From: Abyssibius alkaniclasticus
GTDB taxonomy: Bacteria > Pseudomonadota > Alphaproteobacteria > Rhodobacterales > Rhodobacteraceae
Direction of reading: 5' to 3'
DNA length: 64,000 nucleotides
Assembly (NCBI RefSeq): GCF_020447305.1
Contig: NZ_CP095732.1
Coordinates: 1,582,501 to 1,646,500, forward strand
Under the pieces are notes generated by a model, which searched no databases, was not told where the DNA came from, and worked only from the letters and a program-made list of their open reading frames with translations. Shown here in pieces: positions 8,398 through 15,952 of the stretch. A program made the translations under genes and the position numbers. Positions within the stretch are counted from its first letter, which is position 1; the number at the start of each line of letters is the position of its first letter.

Positions 8398-8985
8398 TCA
8401 GCGCAATCCCTTCAATTCGTGGCGCAGCTTTTCAAGCCCGAGGCGGATGCGCGACTTGATCGTGCCAAGCGGCAGGCCGGTTTGGTGGCTCAGGGCCTGA
8501 TGGGTCATCTCGCCCAGATAGGCTTTTTCGACAATCTCGCGCTGCTCGGGGCTGAGCGCGGCCAGGGCGCGGGCAAGCTGTTCGCCTTCCTGCTCGACCG
8601 CCAGAATCTGGCTGGCATCTGGCTCTTGTGCCGGGTCATTGTCCAGATCATCGGGCAAAGGGCGGCTTTCGCGGCGCAGCAGGTCCACATGCCGGTTGCG
8701 GGCGATCTGGTAGATCCATGCCGACACCTGGGCGCGCTGCGCATCGAACTGCGCGGCCTTGTGCCAGGCGGTCAGCATCACTTCTTGCACAATGTCTTCG
8801 GCCTGGGCGGCGGGCACGCCACCGCGCATGAAAAACCCCTTCAGGCGGGGCGCGAAATGGTCGTAAAGCTGCGCAAATGCGCCACGGTCACGCGCATCGC
8901 GCACGGCCAGCATCCATGCAGTCTGGGGTGAGATTTCGGCCTGTTTGGGTGGTGGCACCTTAACCTTGCCCCTTCGCATACGCAT
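8398..8985 (-). CDS. rpoE: ECF sigma factor RpoE (ChrR-partnered)
   Basis: ECF sigma factor of about 195 residues. Region 2 is visible in FAQLYDHFAPRLKGFF and AEDIVQEVMLTAWHKAAQFD, and region 4 in LSPEQREIVEKAYLGEMTHQALSHQTGLPLGTIKSRI. It pairs with chrR as in Rhodobacter sphaeroides, where it drives the singlet-oxygen response. The open frame extends to 9186, but that part lies upstream of the promoter at 9054-9082, so the start must be downstream. ATGs at 8985 and 8979 and a GTG about 20 nt further in, with a better GGGG/AAGG leader, are the options. The exact start is uncertain. Confidence 0.92.
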   Translation of the reverse strand: MRMRRGKVKVPPPKQAEISPQTAWMLAVRDARDRGAFAQLYDHFAPRLKGFFMRGGVPAAQAEDIVQEVMLTAWHKAAQFDAQRAQVSAWIYQIARNRHVDLLRRESRPLPDDLDNDPAQEPDASQILAVEQEGEQLARALAALSPEQREIVEKAYLGEMTHQALSHQTGLPLGTIKSRIRLGLEKLRHELKGLR

Positions 8986-9053
8986 GGTCTGCAGCGCCGG
9001 AACGCCGTAGCTGAATGTATCGTTTATTTGGGCGCTCTGTGCAAACATATAGC

Positions 9054-9082
9054 TGTTACGCGCATATCCGCCATCTGGATCA
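9054..9082 (-). promoter_or_regulatory. Sigma-E promoter for rpoE-chrR operon (autoregulation)
   Basis: On the minus strand TGATCC (9082-9077) is followed after exactly 18 nt by TAACAG (9058-9053). TGATCC is the -35 element known for Rhodobacter sigma-E promoters. It implies a transcript start near 9046 and an autoregulated rpoE-chrR operon. Confidence 0.78.
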
Positions 9083-9086
9083 TTTT

Positions 9087-9116
9087 TGATCCAAACCAGT
9101 TGCTGCTGCGTAACCC
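9087..9116 (+). promoter_or_regulatory. Sigma-E promoter for the lipid-modification operon
   Basis: TGATCC at 9087-9092, an 18-nt spacer, then TAACCC at 9111-9116. It is the mirror image of the rpoE promoter; the two -35 boxes are separated only by TTTT. The expected transcript start near 9123 leaves about 20 nt of leader before the ATG at 9143. Confidence 0.8.
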
Positions 9117-9142
9117 TTGTAAATGCAGCAAGTGGATTAACG

Positions 9143-10423
9143 ATGTCATTCAATGCCTTTCCCATCCGCCCCCAACGCGTTGCCATTATCGGCGGCGGTA
9201 TTTCGGGAATGGCCGCAGCCTATCTTCTGGCGCCGCATCATGCGGTAAGCCTGTTCGAGGCGGCCCCGCGCCTTGGCGGCCATGCGCGCACGATTGTGGC
9301 GGGTCTGAAGGGCGATCAGCCGGTCGATACCGGCTTCATTGTCTTCAACTATGCCAATTACCCGCATCTTACCCGCATGTTTCAGGCGCTCGATGTGCCG
9401 GTGGTCAAAAGCGATATGAGCTTTGGCATTTCGGTCGATGACGGCCGACTCGAATATGCCTTGCGCAATATACGCGCGCTGGTCGCGCAAAAACGCAACA
9501 TGCTGCGCCCCGGTTTTGCACGGATGCTGCGCGACATCATGCGCTTCAACGCCCAAGCCGAGGCGCTGGCGCGTGATGACAGCACGACGCTGGGCGAATT
9601 GATGGATGACATGCAGCTTGGCCCGTGGTTCCAGAATTACTATCTGATGCCGTTTTGCGGTGCCATCTGGTCAACCCCGCCCAGCGAAATCCGCAAATTT
9701 CCCGCCCGCGCCATTCTGCGGTTCTTCCGCAACCACGCGCTGCTTGGCGCTGCCGACCAGCACCAGTGGTGGACGGTGGAGGGCGGCAGCGTTGAATATG
9801 TAAAGCGCCTTGGCGCGCATCTTGCGGCATCGGGTGTTGAAATTCTTCCGGCAACCCCGGTGGAGCATGTGCAGCGCGCCGGCGGCAAAAGCGTGATCAC
9901 TGCCAAAGGCGCGGCGTTTGAGCCGTTCGATCAGGTGATTTTCGCCTGCCATGCCGATCAGGCCTTGCGCCTGCTGGCCAGCCCGACAGGGGCAGAGCAG
10001 GCCGCGCTGGGCGCCGTGAAGTTCCAGAACAACGAAATGGTGCTGCACCGCGACACGGCGCAAATGCCAAAGCGCCGTAATGTCTGGTCAAGCTGGGTGT
10101 ATAAGGCCGACAGCAACGGCGCCAATACTGCAATAGGCGTGACCTACTGGATGAACCGGCTGCAAAACATCCCGCAGACCGACCCGCTTTTCGTCTCGCT
10201 CAATCCGGCGCGCCCGGTGCGCGATGAACTGATTTATGACCAGACCACCTTTCGCCATCCGGTGTTTGATATGGGTGCGCTCGCCGCCCAAAAGCAACTG
10301 GCGGCAATGCAGGGGCAGAACAATACATGGTTTGCGGGCGCATGGCTGCGCCACGGCTTTCATGAAGACGGATTTGCCAGTGCCGCGCGTATCCAGCGCC
10401 AGATGGACATGGCCGCCGTATGA
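9143..10423 (+). CDS. FAD-dependent oxidoreductase (amine-oxidase/desaturase superfamily), UfaD-like
   Basis: Flavoprotein of 426 residues. The N-terminal dinucleotide-binding motif VAIIGGGISGMAAAYLL and the following FEAAPRLGGHARTI are typical of the NAD(P)-binding Rossmann/amine-oxidase superfamily (COG2907). The start at 9143 lies 20 nt after the predicted sigma-E transcript start; a longer frame begins inside the promoter. It overlaps the DUF1365 gene by ATGA. In R. sphaeroides the gene in the same position next to rpoE belongs to the furan-fatty-acid pathway (fatty-acid desaturase UfaD, from memory). A desaturase acting on methylated acyl chains is therefore a specific hypothesis. Confidence 0.85.
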   Translation: MSFNAFPIRPQRVAIIGGGISGMAAAYLLAPHHAVSLFEAAPRLGGHARTIVAGLKGDQPVDTGFIVFNYANYPHLTRMFQALDVPVVKSDMSFGISVDDGRLEYALRNIRALVAQKRNMLRPGFARMLRDIMRFNAQAEALARDDSTTLGELMDDMQLGPWFQNYYLMPFCGAIWSTPPSEIRKFPARAILRFFRNHALLGAADQHQWWTVEGGSVEYVKRLGAHLAASGVEILPATPVEHVQRAGGKSVITAKGAAFEPFDQVIFACHADQALRLLASPTGAEQAALGAVKFQNNEMVLHRDTAQMPKRRNVWSSWVYKADSNGANTAIGVTYWMNRLQNIPQTDPLFVSLNPARPVRDELIYDQTTFRHPVFDMGALAAQKQLAAMQGQNNTWFAGAWLRHGFHEDGFASAARIQRQMDMAAV

Positions 10424-11175
10424 GCCACGGTGTTGAACATATTGCCGGCACGACCATGCACAAGCGGCGCGGCGAGCTGCATCACGGGTTTCGCTACGGG
10501 GTCGATTATGTGCTGATCGACCCCGAGGCCGACCAACCCAAGCCGCGCCTGTTTTCACGCAACCGCTTCAACCTGATGGCCGTGCATGACCGTGACCACG
10601 GCGGCGCGATTGGCGCCGGGCAGGGCGCGGTCTGGCTGCGGCGCTTTTTGGCCGAACAGGGGCTGGGCGGGCGCAAACTTGCCCTTGGCCTGCTCACACA
10701 GCCGCGCTTTCTGGGCTATGTGTTCAACCCGGTCAGCTTTTGGCTGGTCAGCGAGAATGATGCGCTGATCGCCGTGATCGCCGAGGTTTCCACCCCGTTT
10801 GGCGACCGTCACTCTTATTTTTGCCATGCCGAGGGTTTTGCGCCGATCACACCGCAGACCAGACTCGGCACCCAAAAGGCGCTGCATGTCTCGCCCTTTC
10901 AGGATGTGGCGGGGCATTATGCCTTTGGCTTTGAGATAACACCTTCGCAAATCGCCATTTCCATTGTGTTTACGCATGGGGAAAATGGCGTTGTCGCCAC
11001 GTTGAGCGGGCCGCGCGCCCCCGCCACAAGCCTGGGTCTGCTTTGGGCAAGTTTCCGCCGCCCCTTTGGCGCCTTGCGCACGATTACGCTGATCTACTGG
11101 CAGGCCCTGCGCCTTCGGCTGAAAGGGGCGCGGTATCGCACGCGCCCAACCCCACCCAAATCGGAGATTTCTTGA
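10420..11175 (+). CDS. DUF1365 family protein, possible UfaO-like
   Basis: DUF1365 (COG3496) protein of 251 residues. The motifs HKRRGELHHGFRYGVDY near the N-terminus and RFLGYVFNPVSFWL near residues 91-104 are diagnostic of the family. It is overlapped on both sides (ATGA with the flavoprotein, TGATG with the Cfa-like gene), so the three proteins are made together. The family nearly always travels with a COG2907 flavoprotein and a Cfa-type methyltransferase. In Rhodobacter this gene may be ufaO, involved in oxygen insertion during furan fatty acid synthesis; that assignment is from memory. Confidence 0.85.
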   Translation: MSHGVEHIAGTTMHKRRGELHHGFRYGVDYVLIDPEADQPKPRLFSRNRFNLMAVHDRDHGGAIGAGQGAVWLRRFLAEQGLGGRKLALGLLTQPRFLGYVFNPVSFWLVSENDALIAVIAEVSTPFGDRHSYFCHAEGFAPITPQTRLGTQKALHVSPFQDVAGHYAFGFEITPSQIAISIVFTHGENGVVATLSGPRAPATSLGLLWASFRRPFGALRTITLIYWQALRLRLKGARYRTRPTPPKSEIS

Positions 11176-12332
11176 TGGGCCTTTTTGACTCCAGCATCAA
11201 ACGCGGGTTTCTGGAAACCTGTGCCACCATCCGCCAGGGCAGCCTGCGCCTGCGCACACCCGATGGCGCGGTGCATGACTTTGGCCAGGGCGCGCCGGAA
11301 GCCGCGCTTGAAATTCACGATTGGGCCGCGATTACCGCCATAGCCGGGCGCGGCAGTATCGGGCTGGGTGAAACCTATGTCGCCGGAATGTGGGACACGC
11401 CTTCGGTGGAAGCACTGGTGCGGGTCGGGCTGCTGAACCTAGATCATTTTCGCGGCTATGCCTATGCGGGGTTCTGGAACAGCCTGAAATTCCGCCTGGT
11501 CAACGGGCTGATGCGCGCCAACTCGCGCCGTGGCGCGGCCCGCAATATCCGTGCGCATTACGATGTTGGCAACGAGTTCTACCAGCTTTGGCTGGATGAC
11601 AGCATGACCTATTCTTCGGGGCTTTATGCGGCCGGCGATGATGATCTTGGCCGCGCCCAGGCCCGCAAATATGACCGGATCCTGAACCGCCTGCCACAAA
11701 GCGAGCGGATACTGGAAATCGGCTGCGGCTGGGGCGGTTTTGCCGAACGCGCGGCGCGCGCGGGCCAGCATGTGACGGGGCTGACGATTTCGCCCAGCCA
11801 GAAGGGCTATGCCGATGCGCTGCTCGATGGCCGCGCCGATATCCGTTTGCAGGATTACCGGCAAAGCACGGGCAGGTTCGACTCGATCGTGTCCATCGAA
11901 ATGGTCGAGGCGGTGGGGCGGCGCTATTGGCCCATCTATTTTGCCACGCTCAAGGCGCGGCTGGCCGAGGGTGGCACGGCCATGTTGCAGGCCATTACCG
12001 TGCCGGATTCGCATTTCGACATTTACCGCCGCACGTCGGATTATATCCGCCATTACACCTTTCCCGGCGGGATGCTGCTTTCAGATGCGGTGATCGCCGA
12101 TCAGGCGCGCAAGGCCGGGCTCAAGGTGGTGGAAAGCCACGCATTTGGCCGCGACTATGCCCGCACATGCCGCCAATGGGCGGCGCGGCTGGCCGAACAG
12201 TCCGCGCGTCTGACAAGGCTTGGGCATGATCTGCGGTTCAAACGCAACTGGCAGTTTTACCTTGAATCAAGCGCCGCCTGCTTTGCCGTGGGCCAGACCG
12301 ATGTTGTGCAGGTGGAGCTGGCCCATGCCTGA
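11175..12332 (+). CDS. Cyclopropane-fatty-acid synthase family SAM methyltransferase
   Basis: Cfa-family methyltransferase of 385 residues that would methylate unsaturated acyl chains of membrane phospholipids using SAM. HYDVGNEFY (128-136), the SAM loop EIGCGWGGFA (181-190) and SIEMVEAVG (240-248) match the family. The E. coli Cfa motif YSCG, whose Cys lines the bicarbonate site, reads YSSG here (146-149). This change may mark a methyltransferase that methylates rather than cyclopropanates (UfaM-like), though the substitution alone is not proof. The start is fixed by TGATG overlap with DUF1365; the next gene overlaps by 8 nt. Confidence 0.9.
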   Translation: MGLFDSSIKRGFLETCATIRQGSLRLRTPDGAVHDFGQGAPEAALEIHDWAAITAIAGRGSIGLGETYVAGMWDTPSVEALVRVGLLNLDHFRGYAYAGFWNSLKFRLVNGLMRANSRRGAARNIRAHYDVGNEFYQLWLDDSMTYSSGLYAAGDDDLGRAQARKYDRILNRLPQSERILEIGCGWGGFAERAARAGQHVTGLTISPSQKGYADALLDGRADIRLQDYRQSTGRFDSIVSIEMVEAVGRRYWPIYFATLKARLAEGGTAMLQAITVPDSHFDIYRRTSDYIRHYTFPGGMLLSDAVIADQARKAGLKVVESHAFGRDYARTCRQWAARLAEQSARLTRLGHDLRFKRNWQFYLESSAACFAVGQTDVVQVELAHA

Positions 12333-13095
12333 AGGTGAACTCATCTGGATCATTGGTGCCAGCGAGGGCATTGGCGCGGCATTGGCCCACCACTATGCGG
12401 CGGCGGGCGCGCGGCTGGTGCTTTCGGCGCGTTCCGAAGACAAGCTGAACGCCATGCTGGCCGAGCTTGATGGCAAGCATATCGCTGTGCCACTGGATGT
12501 GAGCGACCGCGCCAGCGTTGAGGCCGCCGCCAGAACCATTGCACCCCTTGGCCCGCTGGCCCGTGTGGTGCATCTGGCGGCGATGTATGACCCCGGCCAT
12601 GTGCGCGATCTGGATGCCGACAAGGCCGCGCAACTGGTCACCACCAACCTGATGGGCAGCTTTCATATCGCCCAGATTGCCCCAAGCCTGCTACGCCAAG
12701 GCGGACAATTGGCGCTGTGTGGCTCGGTTGCGGGCTATATCGGCCTGCCCAAGGGGCAGATTTATTCGGCCAGCAAGGCAGCGGTGATTAACCTGACGGA
12801 ATCGCTGCGGCTGGAACTGGCGGGCGCGGTGGATGTGCGGCTGATCTGCCCCGGCTTTGTCGACACCCGCCTGACCCGGCAGAATGACTTTGCGATGCCC
12901 GCCATCATCACCCCCGAAGCGGCCGCCGGCGCAATCGCGCGCGGGCTGAACACGCGCCGCTTCGAGGTGCATTTTCCCAAGCGGCTGACACTCGGCCTCA
13001 AACTGCTCAGCGCCCTGCCTTACTGGGCCGCATTGCCGCTGCTGCGCCGCTTCATGCGCGCGCAATCCACCAAGAACACGGAGACGATTTCATGA
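12325..13095 (+). CDS. SDR family oxidoreductase in sigma-E lipid operon
   Basis: Classical short-chain dehydrogenase of 256 residues. The cofactor loop reads IIGASEGIGAAL near residues 9-20, a variant of TGxxxGIG, and the catalytic YSASK is near 147-151. The start at 12325 overlaps the Cfa-like gene by 8 nt; the longer frame has no support. The stop overlaps the next gene by ATGA. Its place in an operon of acyl-chain modifying enzymes suggests a lipid-linked keto or alcohol substrate, but this cannot be read from the protein. Confidence 0.88.
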   Translation: MPEGELIWIIGASEGIGAALAHHYAAAGARLVLSARSEDKLNAMLAELDGKHIAVPLDVSDRASVEAAARTIAPLGPLARVVHLAAMYDPGHVRDLDADKAAQLVTTNLMGSFHIAQIAPSLLRQGGQLALCGSVAGYIGLPKGQIYSASKAAVINLTESLRLELAGAVDVRLICPGFVDTRLTRQNDFAMPAIITPEAAAGAIARGLNTRRFEVHFPKRLTLGLKLLSALPYWAALPLLRRFMRAQSTKNTETIS

Positions 13096-13490
13096 GCATC
13101 CTTGCACTTTACGCCATTACCGTTGTGAGTTTTCTGCTCGCCGATGCGATTGGGCTGCGCTTTCTGGTCAAGCCGGTATTTGACCAGTATATCGCGCATT
13201 TATATGCCGAACCTCTGCGCTATGTGCCCGCCGGGCTGTTCTACCTTGGCTATGTTGCCGGGATCTTGTGGTTTGTCTCGCTGCCCGCACTGAAAGCGGG
13301 AGACCCGATGGCCGCGCTGCTTGGCGGCTTTCTATTGGGGCTGATGGCCTATGGCACCTATGAGTTTACCAATTATGCGACACTGCGCGACTGGACACTG
13401 CACCAGGTGGCGGTGGATACGCTCTGGGGGGGCGTTCTGACCGGGTTTTCGGCCTGGCTGGGGGTTACTGTCATGCGCGCCTGGGGTTAA
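13092..13490 (+). CDS. DUF2177 family inner-membrane protein
   Basis: Membrane protein of 132 residues with four predicted helices (about 4-26, 44-66, 71-92 and 107-129) and the DUF2177 signature GFLLGLMAYGTYEFTNYATLRDW near residues 77-99. The function is unknown. It is the last gene of the sigma-E-driven operon, coupled by ATGA overlap to the SDR gene. It ends 4 nt inside the 3' end of the convergent C45 gene. Confidence 0.85.
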   Translation: MSILALYAITVVSFLLADAIGLRFLVKPVFDQYIAHLYAEPLRYVPAGLFYLGYVAGILWFVSLPALKAGDPMAALLGGFLLGLMAYGTYEFTNYATLRDWTLHQVAVDTLWGGVLTGFSAWLGVTVMRAWG

Positions 13491-14482
13491 ACCTGGGGCA
13501 GCGCAGCCGGTTCAGCCGCGCCGGGAATATGCACCTGGCGCGCGGCCTCGACAAAATCCTTCAAATCCAGCGCCCATGTCGTGCCGGGCCAGCGAATTTC
13601 CATATTCTGGCGGCGCGGGCGGTAAACGGCGGTGTAAAGCGTGCCAAAACCGGCGGCAAAGGCGGTGGAATACAGCGGCGGGCGCAAAAAGGCGTTGATG
13701 AACTTGTCTTCAGGGTCGCGGTGCAACGCGATGCGGTTCAGCAAGAAGCGTTCACGCTCGACCGTGGCGGTAAACCGCGCATGGCTGATCCATTCCACAT
13801 TCTCCTGATGGTTGGTCGCGACGGCGGTATGTGACAATATCGTGGGCCGGTCGGGTGACATCATGGCCGTGACATAGTTGCGCTTGCGGTCCAGCACGGT
13901 GACATTGTAACTCATATGCGTGGGAATGCGCGCCAGCGCCGCGCCAGCCTGCTCGACCGTTTCGCAGGTTTGCAGCACATAGCGCAAGATCAGCGGCACG
14001 CCGAAGCCTTCGCCCACCACGCGCCGCCCGCCAAAGGTAAGCGAAATGGACAGGCCGGCATCGTTCATCCCGTCAACCATGCCCCACAGCCCGTCGGACA
14101 CACCCATAACCTTGCGGCCCTGCCAGCCGGTATGGGTGATCAGGCAATCGAACGCGCTGGCATGATAGTCGTAGTTGCGCACCATCACAGGCTCGCGCCC
14201 CGTCCAGATGGCTTGCGAGCAGCCCGAAAGATAGGGCGGCGGGCAATAAAAGCTCAGGAACCGCGCCGCATGGTCGCCACCGCCGGCCAGTTCGCACAGA
14301 TCGTCGTAAAGCGGCACGATCTCGGGCATATGCGCTTTCAGCGCCCGGCGCCCCTCCAGATAGGTGGGGCGGGCGCTGTCACCCTCTTTCAGCCACCATT
14401 TATGGTAGTCGGGCCAGTATTCGGCGAAAAGCCCGGCCCATTTCGGGCCGGGCTGATCTTCTGAGATGGCACGCCAAAGCAT
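13487..14482 (-). CDS. C45-family NTN hydrolase (acyl-CoA:6-APA acyltransferase-like)
   Basis: Peptidase C45 / isopenicillin N acyltransferase-like protein of 331 residues. The candidate N-terminal nucleophile is Cys88 in LSGCSQAIW, followed by the family motif MVRNYDYH (100-107). These enzymes usually self-cleave before the Cys and then make or break amide bonds between an amine and an acyl group. It is the last gene of a four-gene operon, 9 nt after the ATP-grasp gene. The operon suggests it trims or transfers a product made by the decarboxylase and ligase. The substrate is unknown. Confidence 0.83.
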   Translation of the reverse strand: MLWRAISEDQPGPKWAGLFAEYWPDYHKWWLKEGDSARPTYLEGRRALKAHMPEIVPLYDDLCELAGGGDHAARFLSFYCPPPYLSGCSQAIWTGREPVMVRNYDYHASAFDCLITHTGWQGRKVMGVSDGLWGMVDGMNDAGLSISLTFGGRRVVGEGFGVPLILRYVLQTCETVEQAGAALARIPTHMSYNVTVLDRKRNYVTAMMSPDRPTILSHTAVATNHQENVEWISHARFTATVERERFLLNRIALHRDPEDKFINAFLRPPLYSTAFAAGFGTLYTAVYRPRRQNMEIRWPGTTWALDLKDFVEAARQVHIPGAAEPAALPQV

Positions 14483-14491
14483 GGCGTCTCC

Positions 14492-15949
14492 TTACAATAT
14501 CTTGAACGCCGGATCAGACAGCGCGGGCCCCGCATTTGCCACAGGCAGGGGCTGGCCTGCAACCGATTGTTTGATCCCGTGAATCCACTTCTTGGCGCGT
14601 TCATTCAGCCGGAAGCTTTTGGTCATCGAGCGGCCGCGTGTGACCAGAATGCCAATATCGGCCCCCTCGTAACGGTAATCGCCGGGGCGCAGGATGCGCA
14701 GGAAAAACGCCTCGTTCTCGCTTTCAACCGCGCGGCGGTGATAGTCGAAGCGGTCAAACACCACGCGGCCATCCTCCAGCATTTTGTAGATGCCGGTTTC
14801 GGGCGATTGCGTGCAGATATCGACACTGTCATCGGTGTGTTTGATGACCATCTGCGACCAGCTGTCGATCATATCGGGGTTGGCCCAGCGGCTGTTCAAC
14901 TCATCGACATCCAGCTCGAATTTCCGTTTGGAAAATTCGAGCAGGTGGAACAGGAACAGGGGTGCATCGGCATGGGCAAAGGCGGCATGGTTGGTCATCG
15001 AGCTTGCGCCGGTAATGCGCGGGTTCAACTCGCCCAGCCACAGATCGCCGGTTTTCTTGTCGATCAGGAAATCCAGCTCGAAATAGCCGCGATAGCCCTC
15101 TTTGCGCAACTGCTCGCCGAATTTGAAGGTCAGGTCGCGGGCTTTCTGGCGCACTTTCGGCGGGAAGGCGGTGGACAGAATCTCGTTGCCGCACCAGCCA
15201 CCGCGATAGGGGGTAAGCTCCTTGAAGCCGACAAGCTCGGTCATCAAGGGGCCAACGATTGTGCCTTCCTTGGTGGCGCAGGCTTCAATGGCGGAGCCAC
15301 GGCAATCGATCCGCTTCATGATCTTGATCTCGCCCTCGCCGACAATCTCGCTTTCATGGCGGCGGAAATCGGCTTCGGATTTGATGAAGAACGTCGTGTG
15401 GCCGGAATCGCCAAAGGCCGATTGCAACACAAGGTCGTGGCCAATTCCTGCCTTTTCGCAGGTTTTCTTCAGGTCTTCGTAATTCTTCACCTCGGCCAGC
15501 ACGTTCGGCACCGAGGGCACGCCGGCCTTGTTGCCAATGCGCACCGTCTCGATCTTGTTGTCCATGCTTTGGCGCAGCTTGGCCTTGGGGAACCAGACAT
15601 CGGCGCCCAACTCCTTGGATAGCCGCTCGGTTTCCGCATCGAACATCAGGAACACGAATTTCGGCTTGCCGCCCCGGCGTTTGATGAAGTCAATCACCTC
15701 TTTATGCTGGAGCAGATAGTTGTTGATGTCTTCGATCGACTGAAACTCGGCATGGGGCTGCTCGGAGGGGCAGAACACGTTGGGGTGCTTGCCACCGTAA
15801 CAGTCGATATAGCAGATATACTTGAAGTTCTTCACCCATTCATCCAGCCCCAGAAGGTTGAAATTCGTGGCCGAGATGAAGTAGATCGGGTCTTCATTCC
15901 GGTGGAAAAAGCGCCGGATTTCGGAGATGTTTTTTAGCTCTTTGGCCAT
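14492..15949 (-). CDS. ATP-grasp superfamily ligase (biotin-carboxylase-like)
   Basis: ATP-grasp protein of 485 residues. The glycine-rich ATP loop FGDSGHTTFFI is at 179-189. The metal-binding segment runs from GYFELDFL (288-295, Glu291) to LGELNPRITGASS (305-317, Glu307, Asn309, Arg311). Residues 20-130 form a pre-ATP-grasp domain. No carrier (biotin or ACP) domain is visible, so it most likely joins a carboxylate to an amine through an acyl phosphate. It starts 3 nt after the decarboxylase stop. I do not recognise a characterised orthologue. Confidence 0.85.
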   Translation of the reverse strand: MAKELKNISEIRRFFHRNEDPIYFISATNFNLLGLDEWVKNFKYICYIDCYGGKHPNVFCPSEQPHAEFQSIEDINNYLLQHKEVIDFIKRRGGKPKFVFLMFDAETERLSKELGADVWFPKAKLRQSMDNKIETVRIGNKAGVPSVPNVLAEVKNYEDLKKTCEKAGIGHDLVLQSAFGDSGHTTFFIKSEADFRRHESEIVGEGEIKIMKRIDCRGSAIEACATKEGTIVGPLMTELVGFKELTPYRGGWCGNEILSTAFPPKVRQKARDLTFKFGEQLRKEGYRGYFELDFLIDKKTGDLWLGELNPRITGASSMTNHAAFAHADAPLFLFHLLEFSKRKFELDVDELNSRWANPDMIDSWSQMVIKHTDDSVDICTQSPETGIYKMLEDGRVVFDRFDYHRRAVESENEAFFLRILRPGDYRYEGADIGILVTRGRSMTKSFRLNERAKKWIHGIKQSVAGQPLPVANAGPALSDPAFKIL

Positions 15950-15952
15950 TGT

